Source: Dicaeum eximium
Lineage: Eukaryota; Chordata; Aves; Passeriformes; Dicaeidae
Assembly (NCBI GenBank): GCA_013396995.1
Contig: VWZP01006003.1
Coordinates: forward strand, 1,461,213 to 1,525,212
Reading direction: 5' to 3'
Length of the DNA: 64,000 nt
Shown one piece after another: positions 51,301-64,000 of this stretch (position 1 is the stretch's first letter; every line of letters begins with the position of its first letter). The notes under the pieces were generated by a model. The model was not told the DNA's origin. It searched no databases and saw only the letters and a program-made list of their open reading frames with translations. A program made the translations under genes and the position numbers.

Positions 51301-54300
51301 ATTCATATAGAAAAAAATTGTTTTGAAGTCAGTACAAGAATTTACCCCCCATGCTAGAAAAAGCATATGAAGAAACCTACTGAAATTTTATTAATTATTT
51401 CACTTTGGTGAGACCATAATCATAATACAGAAAAAACATCCTGACAGATGACTGGAGTTCTGATTTTTTCCATTTACTTAATACCCACACATTATTTAAC
51501 TACTGTATAAAAATCAGAAATTTGCCATGCTAAAAATAAGGTGTTTCAGATTTTTTTGCCATCTGGATAAACAGAAAAACAAATAAATTATTTTTCAACC
51601 TAATTTTCCAACTTTTGAAGAATTATGAAGCTACCAACCTCTGCACTGAGGAAAGCTAAATATAATTTCATATATGTTTGAACATTTCTAACTGTCATTC
51701 TTACCTAAGGTGACATACAGAATATTCCAAACTAAAATGGTATTTAAAAATTTTAAATGCATAAAAAATACATTATGCATGCATTCAAGCTGCAATAGCC
51801 CATTTTCTCAAATTTCGACCTACAAAACCTCTGTATGTTTTAAAACTACCTGCAGACCAAACAAGCAATTCTAATAAACACATAATTATTTAAATTATCT
51901 TTATTCAAATCACTTCTCCCTTTGCCATTTGCTTCTAAAAGGTCAAAGCATAAAGCAGCAATAAAAAAAGCAGAAACTTCATTTTTTACCTCATCAGAAA
52001 GATATCCCCTAGTATGATGGTAGTTACAGTTCCAGTTACTGAATGTATCTACTCCTGCAAAAAAGAACTTCTCACTTGAAGTATCTTATTTATGCTGCAA
52101 AATCTTGGCACGGGACAAAAGTGTTCTTCGAGTTAACTCTAATTGCTCCAATTAAAATTTCTAAATCCTCCTCTGAATATGGAGCAAAAAGGGTAGGAAT
52201 TTTAACACACCTATGGAAAAATAATTTGTTAAATTATTAAATTAAAATCCAGTCAGACAAGGGAACCAACCACTGTGCTCAGCTCAGCAGGGCTCTGATG
52301 GGACATTTGGATGCCACATCCCTCCTCTCTCGCTGAGCTCCTTGGTGCTGCTCTCTGGCCACCACAGGATCAGGTTTTGCTAATCTAAATCGAAATACAC
52401 ACCTGTGTGATAGCCTAGTGTGCCTGCCTGCTGCTCTGCCAGAGCTCTGCCCCAGGGGAGACAGAGTAAGGTGTGCTCACAGACACCTTAGCAGCCTAAC
52501 CCTGCTAATTCCCTGGGTAAAGTGGGAACTGTGACTCCAGCCACAAACAGGGGTCCGTCCTTGCAGTGAGACCATCTTAGATTACTGTGCTGCAGTTCAC
52601 AAACAACACTTTGTGGGGTTGCCATTTCAACAAACACTGAAAAAAAGAAAGAAATCATATATTCTTCTGCCACAGCCTTTCCTTAAGCTCATTGTGGATG
52701 ACTGCCCTCATGAACCACCCATTTCAGTGCCTGTTTATATACAAAACCTCCCTTTATTTGTTAAGCACTCCATCCCTAACTCCTTCATTCAGTTTTGTAC
52801 TCAGATGGAATAAAAAACCATCCTGTTTGAATGGGGCCAATTAGTAAAAAAAAAAAATAAATTTGAATTAAAAACTGTACTTTACTACCAAACAGTTTCT
52901 GGACACAAAGTATAAAGCTCCTGTCAGTTCTTCCCTCATTCCACGCTACTATAACACGCAAGCCTTGACTCTAGAACTGCCTTCTGAAGACAAAAAACTT
53001 TCAGGATAAAGAGCCTTCTTTCTGTTTCCAAATAAATAGTTGTGGTCAGCTATCTATACTTACAGTCCTTGTCCTCATACATCTCAGTCTGCCCATAGTA
53101 CTCCAAGTGTTTGGAACACTATGTATGGATGCAGTCACATCATATTCTGCCATAACTTGCAGTGATATTTTGGCTATTAATCTGTGTTACTGAGAAAAAT
53201 CAATTTCTAATCAGTGCATCTAGCACTTTGGGGAATAGGGAGGCTGTCAGAAAGAACACAGCAAGCTTGGTTATCTTTGGAGCTATGGGTTACCACTGAT
53301 AATTCTGCAACAGGCAAGACTGGAACATAAAGGACACAGTTAATGCAACCTGGGAGCTATTCTGGAAGCTGTAGTCCAGCTGCTGCATTTCATCAACTAT
53401 TTCTTCCTGGTATGAAAATAATTTTGTTTTTGAAAGTGTAGACTAGAACACCAACAACAATAATTGTCACAAAGACTGAAGAAGGGGTATTCAAAATAGC
53501 AGCCATCTTTTGATAAGCTATGAAGCTCAAGCTTGTTTTCCAGGGTAGAGGAATGTGATGCAGCCACACTTACCTGCTGAAGTCAGGGCATTCTCATGTT
53601 CAATGAGACATTTAATTATTTGTGTTAATGAGAAAATGTCCTCTGTATCCATTGCTGAATACATCCTATGCTGGGTATAGTAACTTTCCCATGGACTTAG
53701 ATTAATAATTTCTCGAGATCCTCAGAAATCAGGGCAATTGGGAAAAGCCCAAGAGAGTCAAATTGCTTGTGAAGATACCTCTCAGCAGCTGCAGGAGAAT
53801 CCATTTTATAATCTGGATTTGGGAGACTGAGACAGTGGCCTGGCAGGTGACCAAAAATACGTGATGTCTTTTATATGAGGAACAATTAAGGAACACTGTA
53901 TTTTTCAGCCTAGAAAAAGGGATAACTTGAAATGGATATAACTACCTAAAATGGTGAGTGCCACAGTTATAATCTTATCAGAACCACAACTCTGATCTCT
54001 CTTAGAATTTATTTTCCTTAGGAAATTCATGCAATCTTTTGTACAATAACAACAACAGCAAAGCTGAAGACATAAATAAATTCACGCTTAATTTTCAAGG
54101 CTATGCTGCTGGCCACTGTAACTGCATGTCTGCCTGAAAAACTGTCAGGTGAGCTTGAGTCTCAACATCACACTTTGAATTACATATAGGTTTAGAAGGC
54201 AGAAAACTGAGGGATACCTTTTTGCTTCAAGATGTAGATCTTCAGTATTATTTCCAGCAAATATTCTATCAGGAATCTAACACCCTTGCAGAGTCAGCAA

Positions 54301-56650
54301 CAGAACTAGTAGATTCTGGCATCTCAGAACTTCTTTTGCTAAGATGGTCAAGACTGCTGTTAAAATTTTCTAATGTGTTAGGACATGAAATATAAGCTGA
54401 CCTCCCACACTCTTGCAAGTCCCTTTGAGATACTAAGGCTTCCTTTAACAACAGTATTTAGAGAAGAATTCAGCATGCCTTTCCAGATACTGGGAATGCT
54501 AGATATAGAACCATCAAGAAAGTAGTTTCATTTCTTTGAGGCAGCTCAAAATTTCCATCATTAGTATCTGGGGTAGCAAAGGGCTAAAATAACCTACAAC
54601 TATGGAAATACAGGTGAACAAAACAGAAGGTCAGCTGAGGATGGTGATGCAGACAAACCTAACAGGTGACACACCTAAGAGAGACAACTTCCAAGTGTGA
54701 AACATGGACAGCAGCTGTGAACCACATCCTGCAGAGCATCTGGGTGCTCAGGCAGTCAGATGCAGTCAGCTGCAAGTTCCTCTGATTTTCTCCAGCCTGC
54801 CAGAGCCCCAGGCATGAGACTTGAGTTTGATGCAGGTAAGTCCGAGGTGACGTAGCTCAGCCTTGCTCAGAGTTCAAGGACAACACACAGGTACAAACAA
54901 AACCCTTCCTGTTGTCACCCAGTTCCATAAGGAGATAATATGGCACCATGTTTTTGCTCAGCTTCATGGCTGGATCCCACATCATATCCATGGTTTGAGC
55001 TACAAATTACATTATACCCAGCTTACACTTCTGAATCAATCAGGGCCAAGTAAGCAGCAAGGTGTAATTAGTTTTAACATTTGATAAATTGCATTTGCAC
55101 TTTCAAGTCAGTAGGTCATCTCTACCTCTTCTAGGAAGTCTTTTACCATAAAGACTAGCATTTAAATGACCAATGATTTCCAAATATGCATGAATGAAAC
55201 AAGAATTCTTATCTCACAACATCTACTTATCTGCAGCAGGAACCAATGCAACCTCATTCCTCAAAAACTGCACAGCTCCTGCCAGCTTCTCATTTATGCT
55301 GCTGGACTTAGAGCAGAAACAAATGGAAGCCATTTGAGGCTTTTCCTGAAATAGTTACAAGAATTGGAACAGAACTATCATTGGTTGCTAAATAAAGGAA
55401 AAACTGTAGTGCAGAAACTCTGGAATCATATTATCTTCACTCCAGACACTCAAGAGATTACTGCTCTAAAAAAATAAATCTGGCCTAAATCTGGCTCAGA
55501 AATGCAATGGGCTCCAGCTTTCTTATATAAATGCCTGCAAGAGCACAAGCACTATGGGTCAGACCCTAGAAACATATGAATAAGAGGTATTAAGAAGAAT
55601 TTATGTGCTGCATACACTCATCTGAAAAAACTCTTCCAGGATTGCTTTCCTGACTTCTTAGAGAGGGGCCTTGAATCTTGTATACCCATAGAACTTTCCA
55701 AAAAATGCTGAACCATGAGCTAGATACCTATGTGCAGAACAGGTCATTAGATTCATACATGGTACACATGGATAGCTATCAATTCATGCCTTCAGTCAAC
55801 AGATGTAAAATAATCTTTATGCAGAATCTTAGCACTAGGGAATCCATGTATACACATATTTATCTGTGCATCTACACAATCCATGCTGAATTACCAGCCT
55901 TTTAGAAGTTAATATTAGATTACTTTAGGAGGCTGGTTGATAAGAGGAAAATGCATTTAATAATATCAAAAAATGTAACGATACTGGCTACACAATAACT
56001 AATTTTCTTTTGTTTCTTTTCCTTCATTTTACTAAAATATTTGTATTTTATATAGACTATATTTTGTTATAATTAGGTTAAAATTATTAATAGTGAAGAA
56101 TGTCTGCCATTGTACTCTTTTAAGATACAATACAGACATAATAGTTTTTCTGTTTTCAGAAGGATGGTGAGAAGGCATAATTTACTATGTGTGCAGCAGC
56201 GTCCCTTTAAGAAATCTCTTTTTTGGCTGTGCATCCAGGGCAGCTAATAGTTTTATCAAATCCCCTTCACAGCAAGATGACTGTTTCTATGGAAACTGTT
56301 GAGCAATCATCCATTACTCTTGCAAAGATTTCTCTCCCTGCTCTCACCTACATACAGGTAGCCACTTTCTCTCTAACTACAATAGAACAGAAGAATTCAT
56401 TTTACAGCCTTTGGGAACAATTCACCCCCAGAGTTTCCTATGGAGACTACAGGGAAAGTAGGGCCCACAGCACAAAGCTCCGAAAGGTACATGCAACAAA
56501 GCCATAAAGAAGTTTGAAAATCGCACAAATTCTGTTGAATCTAACGTAAAACACAGCTTATAGAGAGGATGGAAGATTCTTTCCTTACAACTATGAAATG
56601 GATAGGAGACAGAGAAGAGTTTAAGACTGGAGATGAGTTTGGTCACTCAC
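45350..56650 (-). other. ERC1 intron A-B, 11.3 kb
   Basis: Contains one degraded CR1 copy at 49.2-50.1 kb. A GC-richer stretch at about 52.25-52.58 kb could not be assigned. The rest is AT-rich and featureless to the eye. Confidence 0.75.
49240..50060 (+). mobile_element. Degraded CR1 LINE (end of reverse-transcriptase ORF and 3' region)
   Basis: Several blocks in the right order match avian CR1 as I remember it: acctgactaacctgattttc, cttgaatgacctgaacaatg, caactgcaccctgggctg, ttgtgagaccagtgctgcag, ccaattttgggctctccagt, gtgcccagagaagttgtgga and tttgagcagaaggttgcat. Between them the spacing is shorter than in an intact element, so internal deletions are present. The reading frame is broken by stops. 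The element is antisense to ERC1 and looks old. Confidence 0.75.
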
Positions 56651-57067
56651 CTCTCTGAGCATGTTGTTTTCTTTTTCCTTCTGTTCAAGAAGGCTTTCCA
56701 AGTGGTGCACGTGCATCTCTGCCTCAGCCAACCGTCGTGTGCGCTCGTGGTCTTCCTCAGTGGCTTTTGCTGACAGACCTTTACTCTGCAGCATCTCCAG
56801 CAGCTTTTTGATGGACTCATCACGTGCATTTAAGGTCTGTTTCTGTGTCTCAATACGCAGTTCCATCTCCTCCAAGGTTTTCCGCAGCAGGAACAGCTCC
56901 TTGGCCTGGCGCTCGTGCTCCGCGTGCAGCCGCTGGAAGTTCTCCTCTGTCAGCTCTGCCACGAAGGGCTCGCTGGTCCTGCTGCTGCTGTCCTGCTGGA
57001 ACAACTGGTTCAGGTCCCGCTGGATCCGCAGCTCATCCTGGAGAGCCTGGATAGTCATCTGCATGTG
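56651..57067 (-). CDS. ERC1: ERC1 exon A (coiled-coil segment, 139 residues)
   Basis: Longest exon of the window: 417 nt, phase 0 at both ends. It opens with HMQMTIQALQDELRIQRDLN after a ttctttcag acceptor and closes with KEKENNMLRE before GAG|gtgag. It continues the N-terminal coiled coil and includes the family block EENFQRLHAEHERQAKELF and the run ARDESIKKLLEMLQSKGLSA. The peptide is nearly identical to human ERC1. Visible differences lie in the serine-rich loop near residue 30 of the exon, where TSEPFVAEL replaces the TGEPCVAEL I recall for human. Heptad-like spacing of Leu/Ile with Glu/Lys/Arg is clear throughout. In the family this part of the rod lies in the liprin-alpha-binding half; the assignment to this exact exon is inference. 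The next exon upstream is outside the window, at least 6.9 kb away. Confidence 0.97.
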
Positions 57068-58329
57068 CTGAAAGAACAAATAAATACAATCAGAGGATTC
57101 CCTCCACTGGAGAAATAAAGAAAACAGTATGAGCCCCATGAGACCTCCTGAACCACCAACCAAGAGGAAACCACAGTGCCAACAGACCAACACTGGGTTT
57201 TTTTAAGCAGAATTGAGGTGGAACTGGGTTATACTACAGAAAGTTCAAGTTCCTCCTTCTAAGCCTGGTAGAGGTTGCTTAACACTTTGAAGACTCTTGC
57301 TTGAGTGACTCTTCCATTTGGATTAACTTGAGAGAGTGACTGTTTCAAACAGGAAAATGTCAGCAGCTTCCAGCAACTTGCGTCAGTACCCTTCCAAATG
57401 TTCACCTCCCCTATAGAACAATTCTGCAGAAGAATACCCAAAATCACTATAGAATTACTATCTTGGCAAAGCAGAGGGGCACAGTGCTATTAGAATTTAC
57501 TTATCACCCACAAAACTTAACCAGCTGTGAAGGCTCCCAAGGTCTTCAGCAGTAACTCCACACCTAGCACAGATTTCCCATTTGACTTAGAGAAGAAACT
57601 TCAGCATGTAATGAAGAAACACGGCTATAGAAAACTGGATAAATTCTGCATAGGGAAAAGGGTCACATCGTAAAATTTAATGCATGAGGATTTTAGCACA
57701 GAAATTACCTCCTCACAAACAGGAATATGAAGTCAGTCAAATGATCAGCAGTAATTTGTTGATGTGCAAGACGATAAATCCTGTCTCAATGACTAAATAC
57801 AGTGGGTTCATATAATGGGACAATACAGGAGAAGCACAGTTTGCCTACAAAAATGTCCTCGTTTATATTTCAATAAATATGTTTTTTCTTCTCTGCAAGA
57901 CAGAAGTATCAAGCCAATAACAGAGAAGTACAAACACTGCACAAAGATTTGATTACCAGAAATGAGATGCATACTGAGTGATATTTCTCCCTTAAGTGAG
58001 GCAGACATGCTTACAATTTCATCTGAGTGTGAATAAGTCAGATGCACTGATCCCTGAGGTCTACATTTATAGTACCAAAACCAGTGTCTGCAATACAGCT
58101 ATTTCCTGTATTCACTAGGCTGAAGTACTAGAATAAGTTATATTCTTTGATCAAGCCTCATACAGAGACACACCATTGAGGTCTAAAATGTAAAGATGGT
58201 GCAAAATTAATGTTTTCTATAAATCCAAGTACTGCATTTTACTCAAGTATTTGTAAAAAGAGAAACTAAGAAGATTTGGATTTAAGCATTACTCCGAGAA
58301 TATGTTCATCACAATTCTTATGTAAAATG

Positions 58330-58450
58330 CCTTGAAGATGTTAAAAAGCTGTCTGGACATGACCCTGGGCAACAGGCCCTAAGTGGCCTGCTTGAGCAGA
58401 GGGGTTGGACCAGCTGACCTCCCACAACCTCAAGCACTCTGAGATTCCAC
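58330..58450 (+). mobile_element. CR1 LINE 3' end fragment
   Basis: The order ccttgaagatgttaaaaagc, tgtctggacatgaccctggg, ggcctgcttgagcagagggg, ttggaccagctgacctccc, caacctcaagcactctgaga is that of the CR1 3' untranslated end, read in sense. It is severely 5'-truncated and inserted antisense to ERC1. Confidence 0.88.
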
Positions 58451-61400
58451 AAAAAGACAGCAAATAGTATTTATAGCCGGGTTACTTACCTTTCATTTGT
58501 TTTAGAAACACAAAGGGTTAGTTTGCTTGTACTGCATAAAGGTAGTCCAAACCCATTTTCTTTGCAGAAGTCAGTATTTTAGACCAAGTGCTTTCCCTCC
58601 ATTTGTGCTCTGGCCTAAGAGCAGCTTTTCACAACCTAAGTTGCTGTCACGCTGTCAGCTCACCCAAGGCCACGCTAAAGGGAACAGTCTTGCTATTTGC
58701 CCTTCCTTAGGTGGTTGGCACTGCCAACAGGATCAAAACTTCACCTGATGGCTGAAAATCAGCCCCAGCAAAAACTAAACAAAATGTCTTAGCAGCCAGA
58801 TCTCTAATTGAGTTGACAGTGTGGCTACATCAGTGCTGATTCTGGTGCAAAGTAGGGATGGCAGGTGCTGTCAAGGAGCTGGCAGAGAAGAGAATGGAAA
58901 CATCCTTTACAGCATCAACATAAACTGAAATCAGCTGTGGTTGGTTTAAGATGCTGTAATTGCCTTTTCTTCTACTTCAATAACACAAATATCTGGCAGT
59001 TAGTAATTTGGTTAATCTAAAACTACACTTCAGGTTATAGAATCTATGTGACAACATAGCACAGGTAGATTAGGTGAGAGAACAAGTAATTACTCTCTTC
59101 TAAAAGGCACATAGTGTTTATATATTGGTGGATGCTCAGATTTATTTTCAAGTAAGAGATGAAAAAATATCTGAAGGGAATTCATATGGATTTCCAAAAT
59201 GTTTTCAGAAATCACTTTCTTTTTAATTAAAAATCTCAACTTTCAGTTATTGACTGTGGTTTGGAGAAATGATAAAGTGAGAATGCCACAACCACATCCA
59301 AGCCTTGAAACTGAGGCAATCAAAACTACTACATCTGTTCAATTAATGTATGTTTGGTTGAGGTGTAAGAGAAAACCTACTGCACTCATTAAAACATTTG
59401 CCTCATCTGTACCTATACCCACCAATGAAGTCAGTAGGACTACAACAGAAGTAGTGAATATCCTCAAATTTTGTTAAAATTAAACAGTAACCCCACTAGA
59501 TACTACTTTACAATTCCATACATGAGTTAATTCCATTTGTATTTGAGAAGCCCTACTTATTCACAGCCCAGCTGTGTGTTGTTCCTCCAGCTAACAAACA
59601 AATTCCCACATGCTTCCACCTGGCTCTCCACACACTGCTACTTCAGCATTTCCTTTCTCCCAGGCGAGAAAAGAGCTTCTTCTGAACAACCACATCATCT
59701 ATTAAATGAAATTATTTCCTCTACTCAATGTTGTCTCAGAATCAAACTTGGGCTATTTATAAACATCAATGGCCTAAATCACCACAACCAAATTCTTACA
59801 TTTTTGCCATCTGATCTGCTGTGAAATGTCATTTCAGGTTACATAGACAAAAACTGTGTCTCAGACCCACAGAAATTATTTCCCCTAAACATGGAAATGC
59901 CTCCATGGAACTTTTGGGTCACTGAACCAAAATCTATTATATGATTCAAATATATGATGTGGGGGAAAAAATTAATACCAGTGACAAACAGGATTTGTTG
60001 ATATCCATCAGTCTGTGAAATAAAGACAAGGGAGTTTGGAATACTTCACAGTTGGTCAGCAACTGCCTGTAATTCAGTTTCCCAGAAAAAATGAAGAGGT
60101 GGGGTGAGCAGAAAATTTAGAGTTGAGATTAGGAATAACTCTGCTGTTCTCTGAACTGCTGCTCAGATGAGAACAAACTTTATTATGTGAAAGGTAAGTG
60201 GACAACACACCACAGAAAATTATTCTTTGCTTCTGACACCCACTCTTTTCCAACATGCAAAATGTATGCAAAATTGGTTCTTTTCTCTGCTGACCAATTT
60301 TTTTTATGATTCTCAGAATAACAGAACAATATTCTTTACTAGCTGCTATCGTAACTAAACTACTTTTTTCCAATAAAATTTCTTGTCTTCTATATAATTT
60401 CAAAGAAAACATCATTTTCCCCCTGAGAGAGGAGGCAAGCTTTACTAGCTTCTTATCCATTTTTTAGACTTCACTTTTAAATCAGCAGTTACCCTAGAAA
60501 GGCAAAGTATTTTCAAAGTTCATGCAACACGAGCCACTGACAATTTCTAAGACCTGACTAGAGATCTCAAGAAAATTGAAAAATACTGTTGAAATAATCT
60601 TATCTAGAAATATGCATGTAAAAATACTTTTAATACCACTGAGCTTCATTATGTTGTACTCTATCGAGTAAGTAACCATGGTTTTGTGAAACAGTTTAAT
60701 GCAGGCAATGTAATTAAAGTCAATTTATGATGAACTTGTACTTTGTTTGAAATTTATTGCTTTTATCTCAAATCTTGAGGATTTCCTGTTTTTTTCAATG
60801 AAAATTAGTCTTTAAGCCTCACTAGAAATTATAACTACGTGTAAAAATCACAAAGGTATTTTTGTGAGCACAGTTCTCTAGTTATGGTTATGTCCAACAA
60901 ATTTTTCCCTTGACAGAGCATAGCACCTTCAGGCTCATCTCAAACAGAAGTCCTAAAGGACATGGTGCAAACATAACCTCTTACAGCAGGTGTTCCTCTG
61001 CCTGTATTACTTCCACAGGTCAACTTACCAACCAGAGACAGAATTTGACTTTTATCCAGCAGCCTAAAATTTGTCTGTAAGTAGTAGAACACGATTCAAT
61101 CTTTACCTCCAGCCACCAGGACTGAAATTTGCATTTCCCACACCTTGGCAGATTGATGAGCTTCCAGCCTACAGTATGAGTACAGCCCATGATGGAGAAG
61201 TCCCTGGTATTTGTTCCCAAAGCTGCGCTGCTGTTGCGGTCTCGGGGTAACGCACAGCGGTACTGGTGAGTTTGGGAACCTTGCTGCAGGCAGCTCTTTT
61301 CAACTCTCTCTCTGTTGAAGCTCTTCCTTTTTGCATAAAATACTTAAAGATTCAGTGTTGTGGTGTGAATTGTTGTCTTTTTATCCTTAGTGGCTTGTTC

Positions 61401-62831
61401 TGTAACCACCCCCCCATTTTGTATTGCTGTAGTATTATTTCCAAAGGAAGTGGGGGATGTGCAGTTTAACTTTCTCAGTCAGAAAAATAAATTTAATTGA
61501 TATTCTACAGCCAAGACTTGTATTCTAACCCTACATTTTAGATCAAAAGGAGGCAGCCACTGCTACTACCATGATTTTGAAAGAAAGGATTAAACTGTGA
61601 TATGCTTTTTAAAGAAAGGATTTCCAAACTCATCTTTGCAAGACAGAGCTTGACCTACAAAGCTACAGTGTTTAATATTCCAATATGCATCTGTCCATTT
61701 GGGTTTGGATGCCTGATTTAGGTTATTCATACTGCAGATACTGTCTGTGTAACTACTGTAATCAGACATACAACTTATCCCATAATTTATTCAAGAAGTC
61801 TAAATGCCTAAATTAGACCTCTGGGTTCTGCAATGCAAGGAAGGCACCTAGACACCAAACACTTCCATGGTTCAATTCCCCTTAATCTCCTCTTAATCTT
61901 CTCTATTTAAATTCTAAGTAGGTTAAACCAAGAAAACTCCTTTAATTTTTGAACACCAAGAAAAAATACAGTATGAAAAAATCAGCAAAATGAAACATAA
62001 TGTACTCTTTCCCAGAAACAAGGGGAAAACATAACATGCAATTATATGACAGCGTCACAGAAATGTGTCACAAGGAGGTGATAAGTATTGTTACATTCTG
62101 CAAAACTCAACCACTTAAAAAAAATTTCTCTGACACTGGGAGAACACTGAAGACTCAATCATGAGCAAAAGAATGTAGGGTAGTGATAAGGACAGGGAGA
62201 AAAAGAGAGGTCCTACTAAAGTATTTAGTGGTGTGAAAGCTTCCACCTGGAAGAGAGAGGTTCAAGCTCTTACTCATCTTCATATGACCCAAAGGAGGCT
62301 CCAGTCAGAAAGTAATAAAGATGTTCTTGGGTGGATCTCTAACAAGGTATTCTGACAGAGAGGACTGAGAGAGATTCTGCTTTGCACAAATATCTGAATA
62401 TTGACTAACTTCAAAATTCAACCTAGCATTCCTCACATGTCGGTGTCATGAAGGGAAGAGTGTCAGGGTCTTTGTTGAAATTAGCCAAGAGACCCCTTAG
62501 CAACTCTCACACTCTATTTCCTGCTTGGGGAAATCTCATCTCATCTCACTCTTACCAAACTCCTAATCAGAAATTCCAGTCCACAGGAAGAAAAATTCCT
62601 AAAGAGTTTTGCTGAAATCAGAAGATTTAATAAAAGCTTCTTATAAAAATATTACTGACAAACTTAGGACATTGAAAACTTTGTCACTTCTACTGCTGAC
62701 CCACAAAGCCAGTACATCCTGTACTGAATGAGCTTTATGCACATGTATTTGGCAGTTTTCTGTCAATCTGCTCAGCCATCAGGCTGTTCCTCACATAAAA
62801 ACACTACATGCTTGAACACACACAGGACAGG

Positions 62832-63320
62832 TGTGCTGCTCTTGGCTGGGGTACAGTTATTTCTCTTGCTAGTAGCTGATACAGGGCTGTGTTTTCAATA
62901 TGTGTTGAAAACTGTGTTGATAACTCCGAGATATTTTGGTTATTGCTGAGCAGGGCTTGCACAGGGCACAAGGATTTGGGAGGGATTAAAGCCAGGACAG
63001 CAGATCCCAACCCACCCAAGGAATACCAGGTGATGTTGTGCTCAGCAATAGAAGCTGGGGGAAGGAAGAGGAGAGTGGGATACTGGATTTATGGCATCTG
63101 ACAGCCCAAGTCACCGTCACTTCAGGATGGAGCCCTGCTTTCCTGGAAATGGCTGGACACCTGCCTGATGATGGGAACTAGGGAAGGAATTCCTCATGCT
63201 TTCACTTTACCTAATAAACTGTCTTTATCTCAACCCACAAGCTGTCTCACTTTTACCCACCAGGGAAAGAGTGAGTGGCTGTGTGGTACTTAATTGCTGG
63301 CTGAGGTTAAACCACAACAA
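62832..63320 (+). mobile_element. Solo LTR of an avian endogenous retrovirus
   Basis: The block agctgatacagggctgtgtt, then gttgataactccgagatatt, ggagccctgctttcctgg, taataaactgtctttatctc and gctggctgaggttaaaccac follows an LTR family abundant in songbird genomes as I recall it. An AATAAA signal at 63213-63218 would be the LTR poly(A) signal. No internal retroviral genes and no second LTR are present in the window, so this is a solo LTR left by recombination. It lies antisense to ERC1. Ends are approximate because no target-site duplication could be identified. Family name not assigned. Confidence 0.75.
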
Positions 63321-64000
63321 CACATTTCCTTTTTTTGCTATACATCACATAGTTCTGTATTTATTTTTCAGGATCCAACCCAGGAATAAAAAAGCACAAA
63401 GTTTAAAAAAAGAGACAAATGTAATTTGTTAATCAAACAAAAACTAAGTTTTGAAAGATGACAGTTTACAGCTAATCTGTCCTTCAGCCAATTATTTTTA
63501 CAGCTGGCAAAGAAAGACAAGGTACACAAGCTTTTAGCTACAAAAGGCATTGCAGGTCTGAAACGTACTTGTAGTACCTATAAACACTGCCTTACTTTTG
63601 TTTTTAGTTCACCATGACTACAGTGCTATTTCTCTAGAAAGGAAAGATACAATAATTGTGACATATTTTATTTCAGAAGGACAATTCTGTAAGGTCTATT
63701 CATCAAATGACATCACCAGAAAATGAGAATGTAAAGGTGTTTTTCTTGTCAGCAAATCCACATGCACAGACTTTTGCACTATGACAATAACTCTCATGTT
63801 TTTAACAACAAAAGCATTTCAAACATTTGTAAAGGAAGAACCACCCTCAGCTCAAAAGAAACCATATGCAAAATGGTAGAGAACAGGATTTGGTCACTGT
63901 GTGAAATCACTCCTTCCCATGCTCAAAGAGTTAAAGTTTTGGCAGCATTTCTGGGAAATGGATTCTGCTGAATGTCCTGCAGAAGCAAAAGCCTGGCTGG

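Larger units (their letters stand above)
1..64000 (-). other. ERC1: ERC1 gene, internal part (ten exons and their introns)
   Basis: The gene runs right to left and continues past both window edges. Ten consecutive coding exons, joined in order, give a continuous coiled-coil protein matching vertebrate ERC1 (the Cast family). It is ERC1 and not the paralogue ERC2: exon F reads TKQIQEMAEEKGTQAGEI, where ERC2 has a TKQLQDLTEEKGTLAGEI-type sequence, and exon J has AHEAALEARASPE, which ERC2 lacks. Known role of the family: a scaffold at presynaptic active zones that binds RIM, liprin-alpha and Bassoon/Piccolo; outside neurons it acts in Rab6 vesicle docking and IKK/NF-kB signalling. The window holds the central coiled-coil rod. 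The first coding exon and the last exons are absent. No promoter or poly(A) site of the gene is expected here, and none was seen. Confidence 0.95.
57068..64000 (-). other. ERC1 intron upstream of exon A (partial)
   Basis: Contains a CR1 3' end at 58.3 kb and a solo LTR at 62.8-63.3 kb. The previous ERC1 coding exon is not in the window. The small CpG-containing patch near 61.22-61.27 kb has no assignable function. Confidence 0.75.

Noticed and set aside
54269..54451. Ser/Leu-rich minus-strand frame that looks somewhat protein-like
   Set aside because: Begins at a non-ATG codon shortly after a stop, shows no family match and does not fit ERC1 phases; most likely chance.
61215..61275. Small CpG-containing patch that could suggest a promoter
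   Set aside because: Too short for a CpG island, with no other core-promoter sign and no nearby coding exon.
1..64000. Undescribed bacterial-type systems, CRISPR arrays, tRNA or rRNA genes
   Set aside because: The window is a vertebrate gene interior. No spaced direct repeats with unique spacers and no tRNA or rRNA signatures were seen.

Overview
The window is vertebrate nuclear DNA, almost certainly from a bird and probably a songbird. It has long AT-rich introns, degraded CR1 LINE fragments of avian type, and an endogenous-retrovirus LTR that resembles those common in passerines. The whole 64 kb appears to lie inside one gene on the minus strand: ERC1 (ELKS/Rab6-interacting/CAST family member 1), a coiled-coil scaffold of the presynaptic active zone and of cortical secretory sites.

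Ten ERC1 exons were placed to the base by matching the peptide to the family and by finding AG/GT junctions. In transcription order, from high to low coordinate, they are A 56651-57067, B 45275-45349, C 43145-43300, D 40910-41002, E 38280-38447, F 31652-31819, G 15756-15893, H 13667-13807, I 12451-12591 and J 1893-2086. Together they give 1691 coding bases, about 563 residues, which is roughly residues 225-790 of the ~1116-residue human protein (numbering estimated from memory). All junctions are phase 0 except the 3' end of J. The 5' part of the gene (promoter and the start of the reading frame) and the 3' part (C-terminal Rab11-FIP/RIM-binding end) lie outside the window.

Everything else is intron. 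Recognisable content is as follows. A degraded CR1 copy lies at about 49.2-50.1 kb, with short CR1 3' ends at 7.7 and 58.3 kb. A solo LTR lies at 62.8-63.3 kb. A perfect (AGAAG)79 pentanucleotide tract, with one undetermined base at its edge, lies at 42.5 kb. A 1-kb CpG-rich hexanucleotide satellite with GGG every six bases starts 63 bp beyond the exon G donor. There are also a TA/TG tract at 18.5 kb and several short local tandem duplications.

The points most worth checking concern splicing. There is a candidate 27-nt in-frame microexon (FKIQEQKSR) between exons I and J. Exon D appears to carry a three-residue 3' extension relative to the remembered human exon, with an internal alternative donor. 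Exon H has a very poor donor. Two unusual repeats, one G-quadruplex-prone and one PTB-like pyrimidine tract in the sense RNA, lie in introns next to these exons. No other protein-coding gene, tRNA, rRNA or CRISPR array was recognised. The many other open reading frames look like chance or repeat-derived frames.
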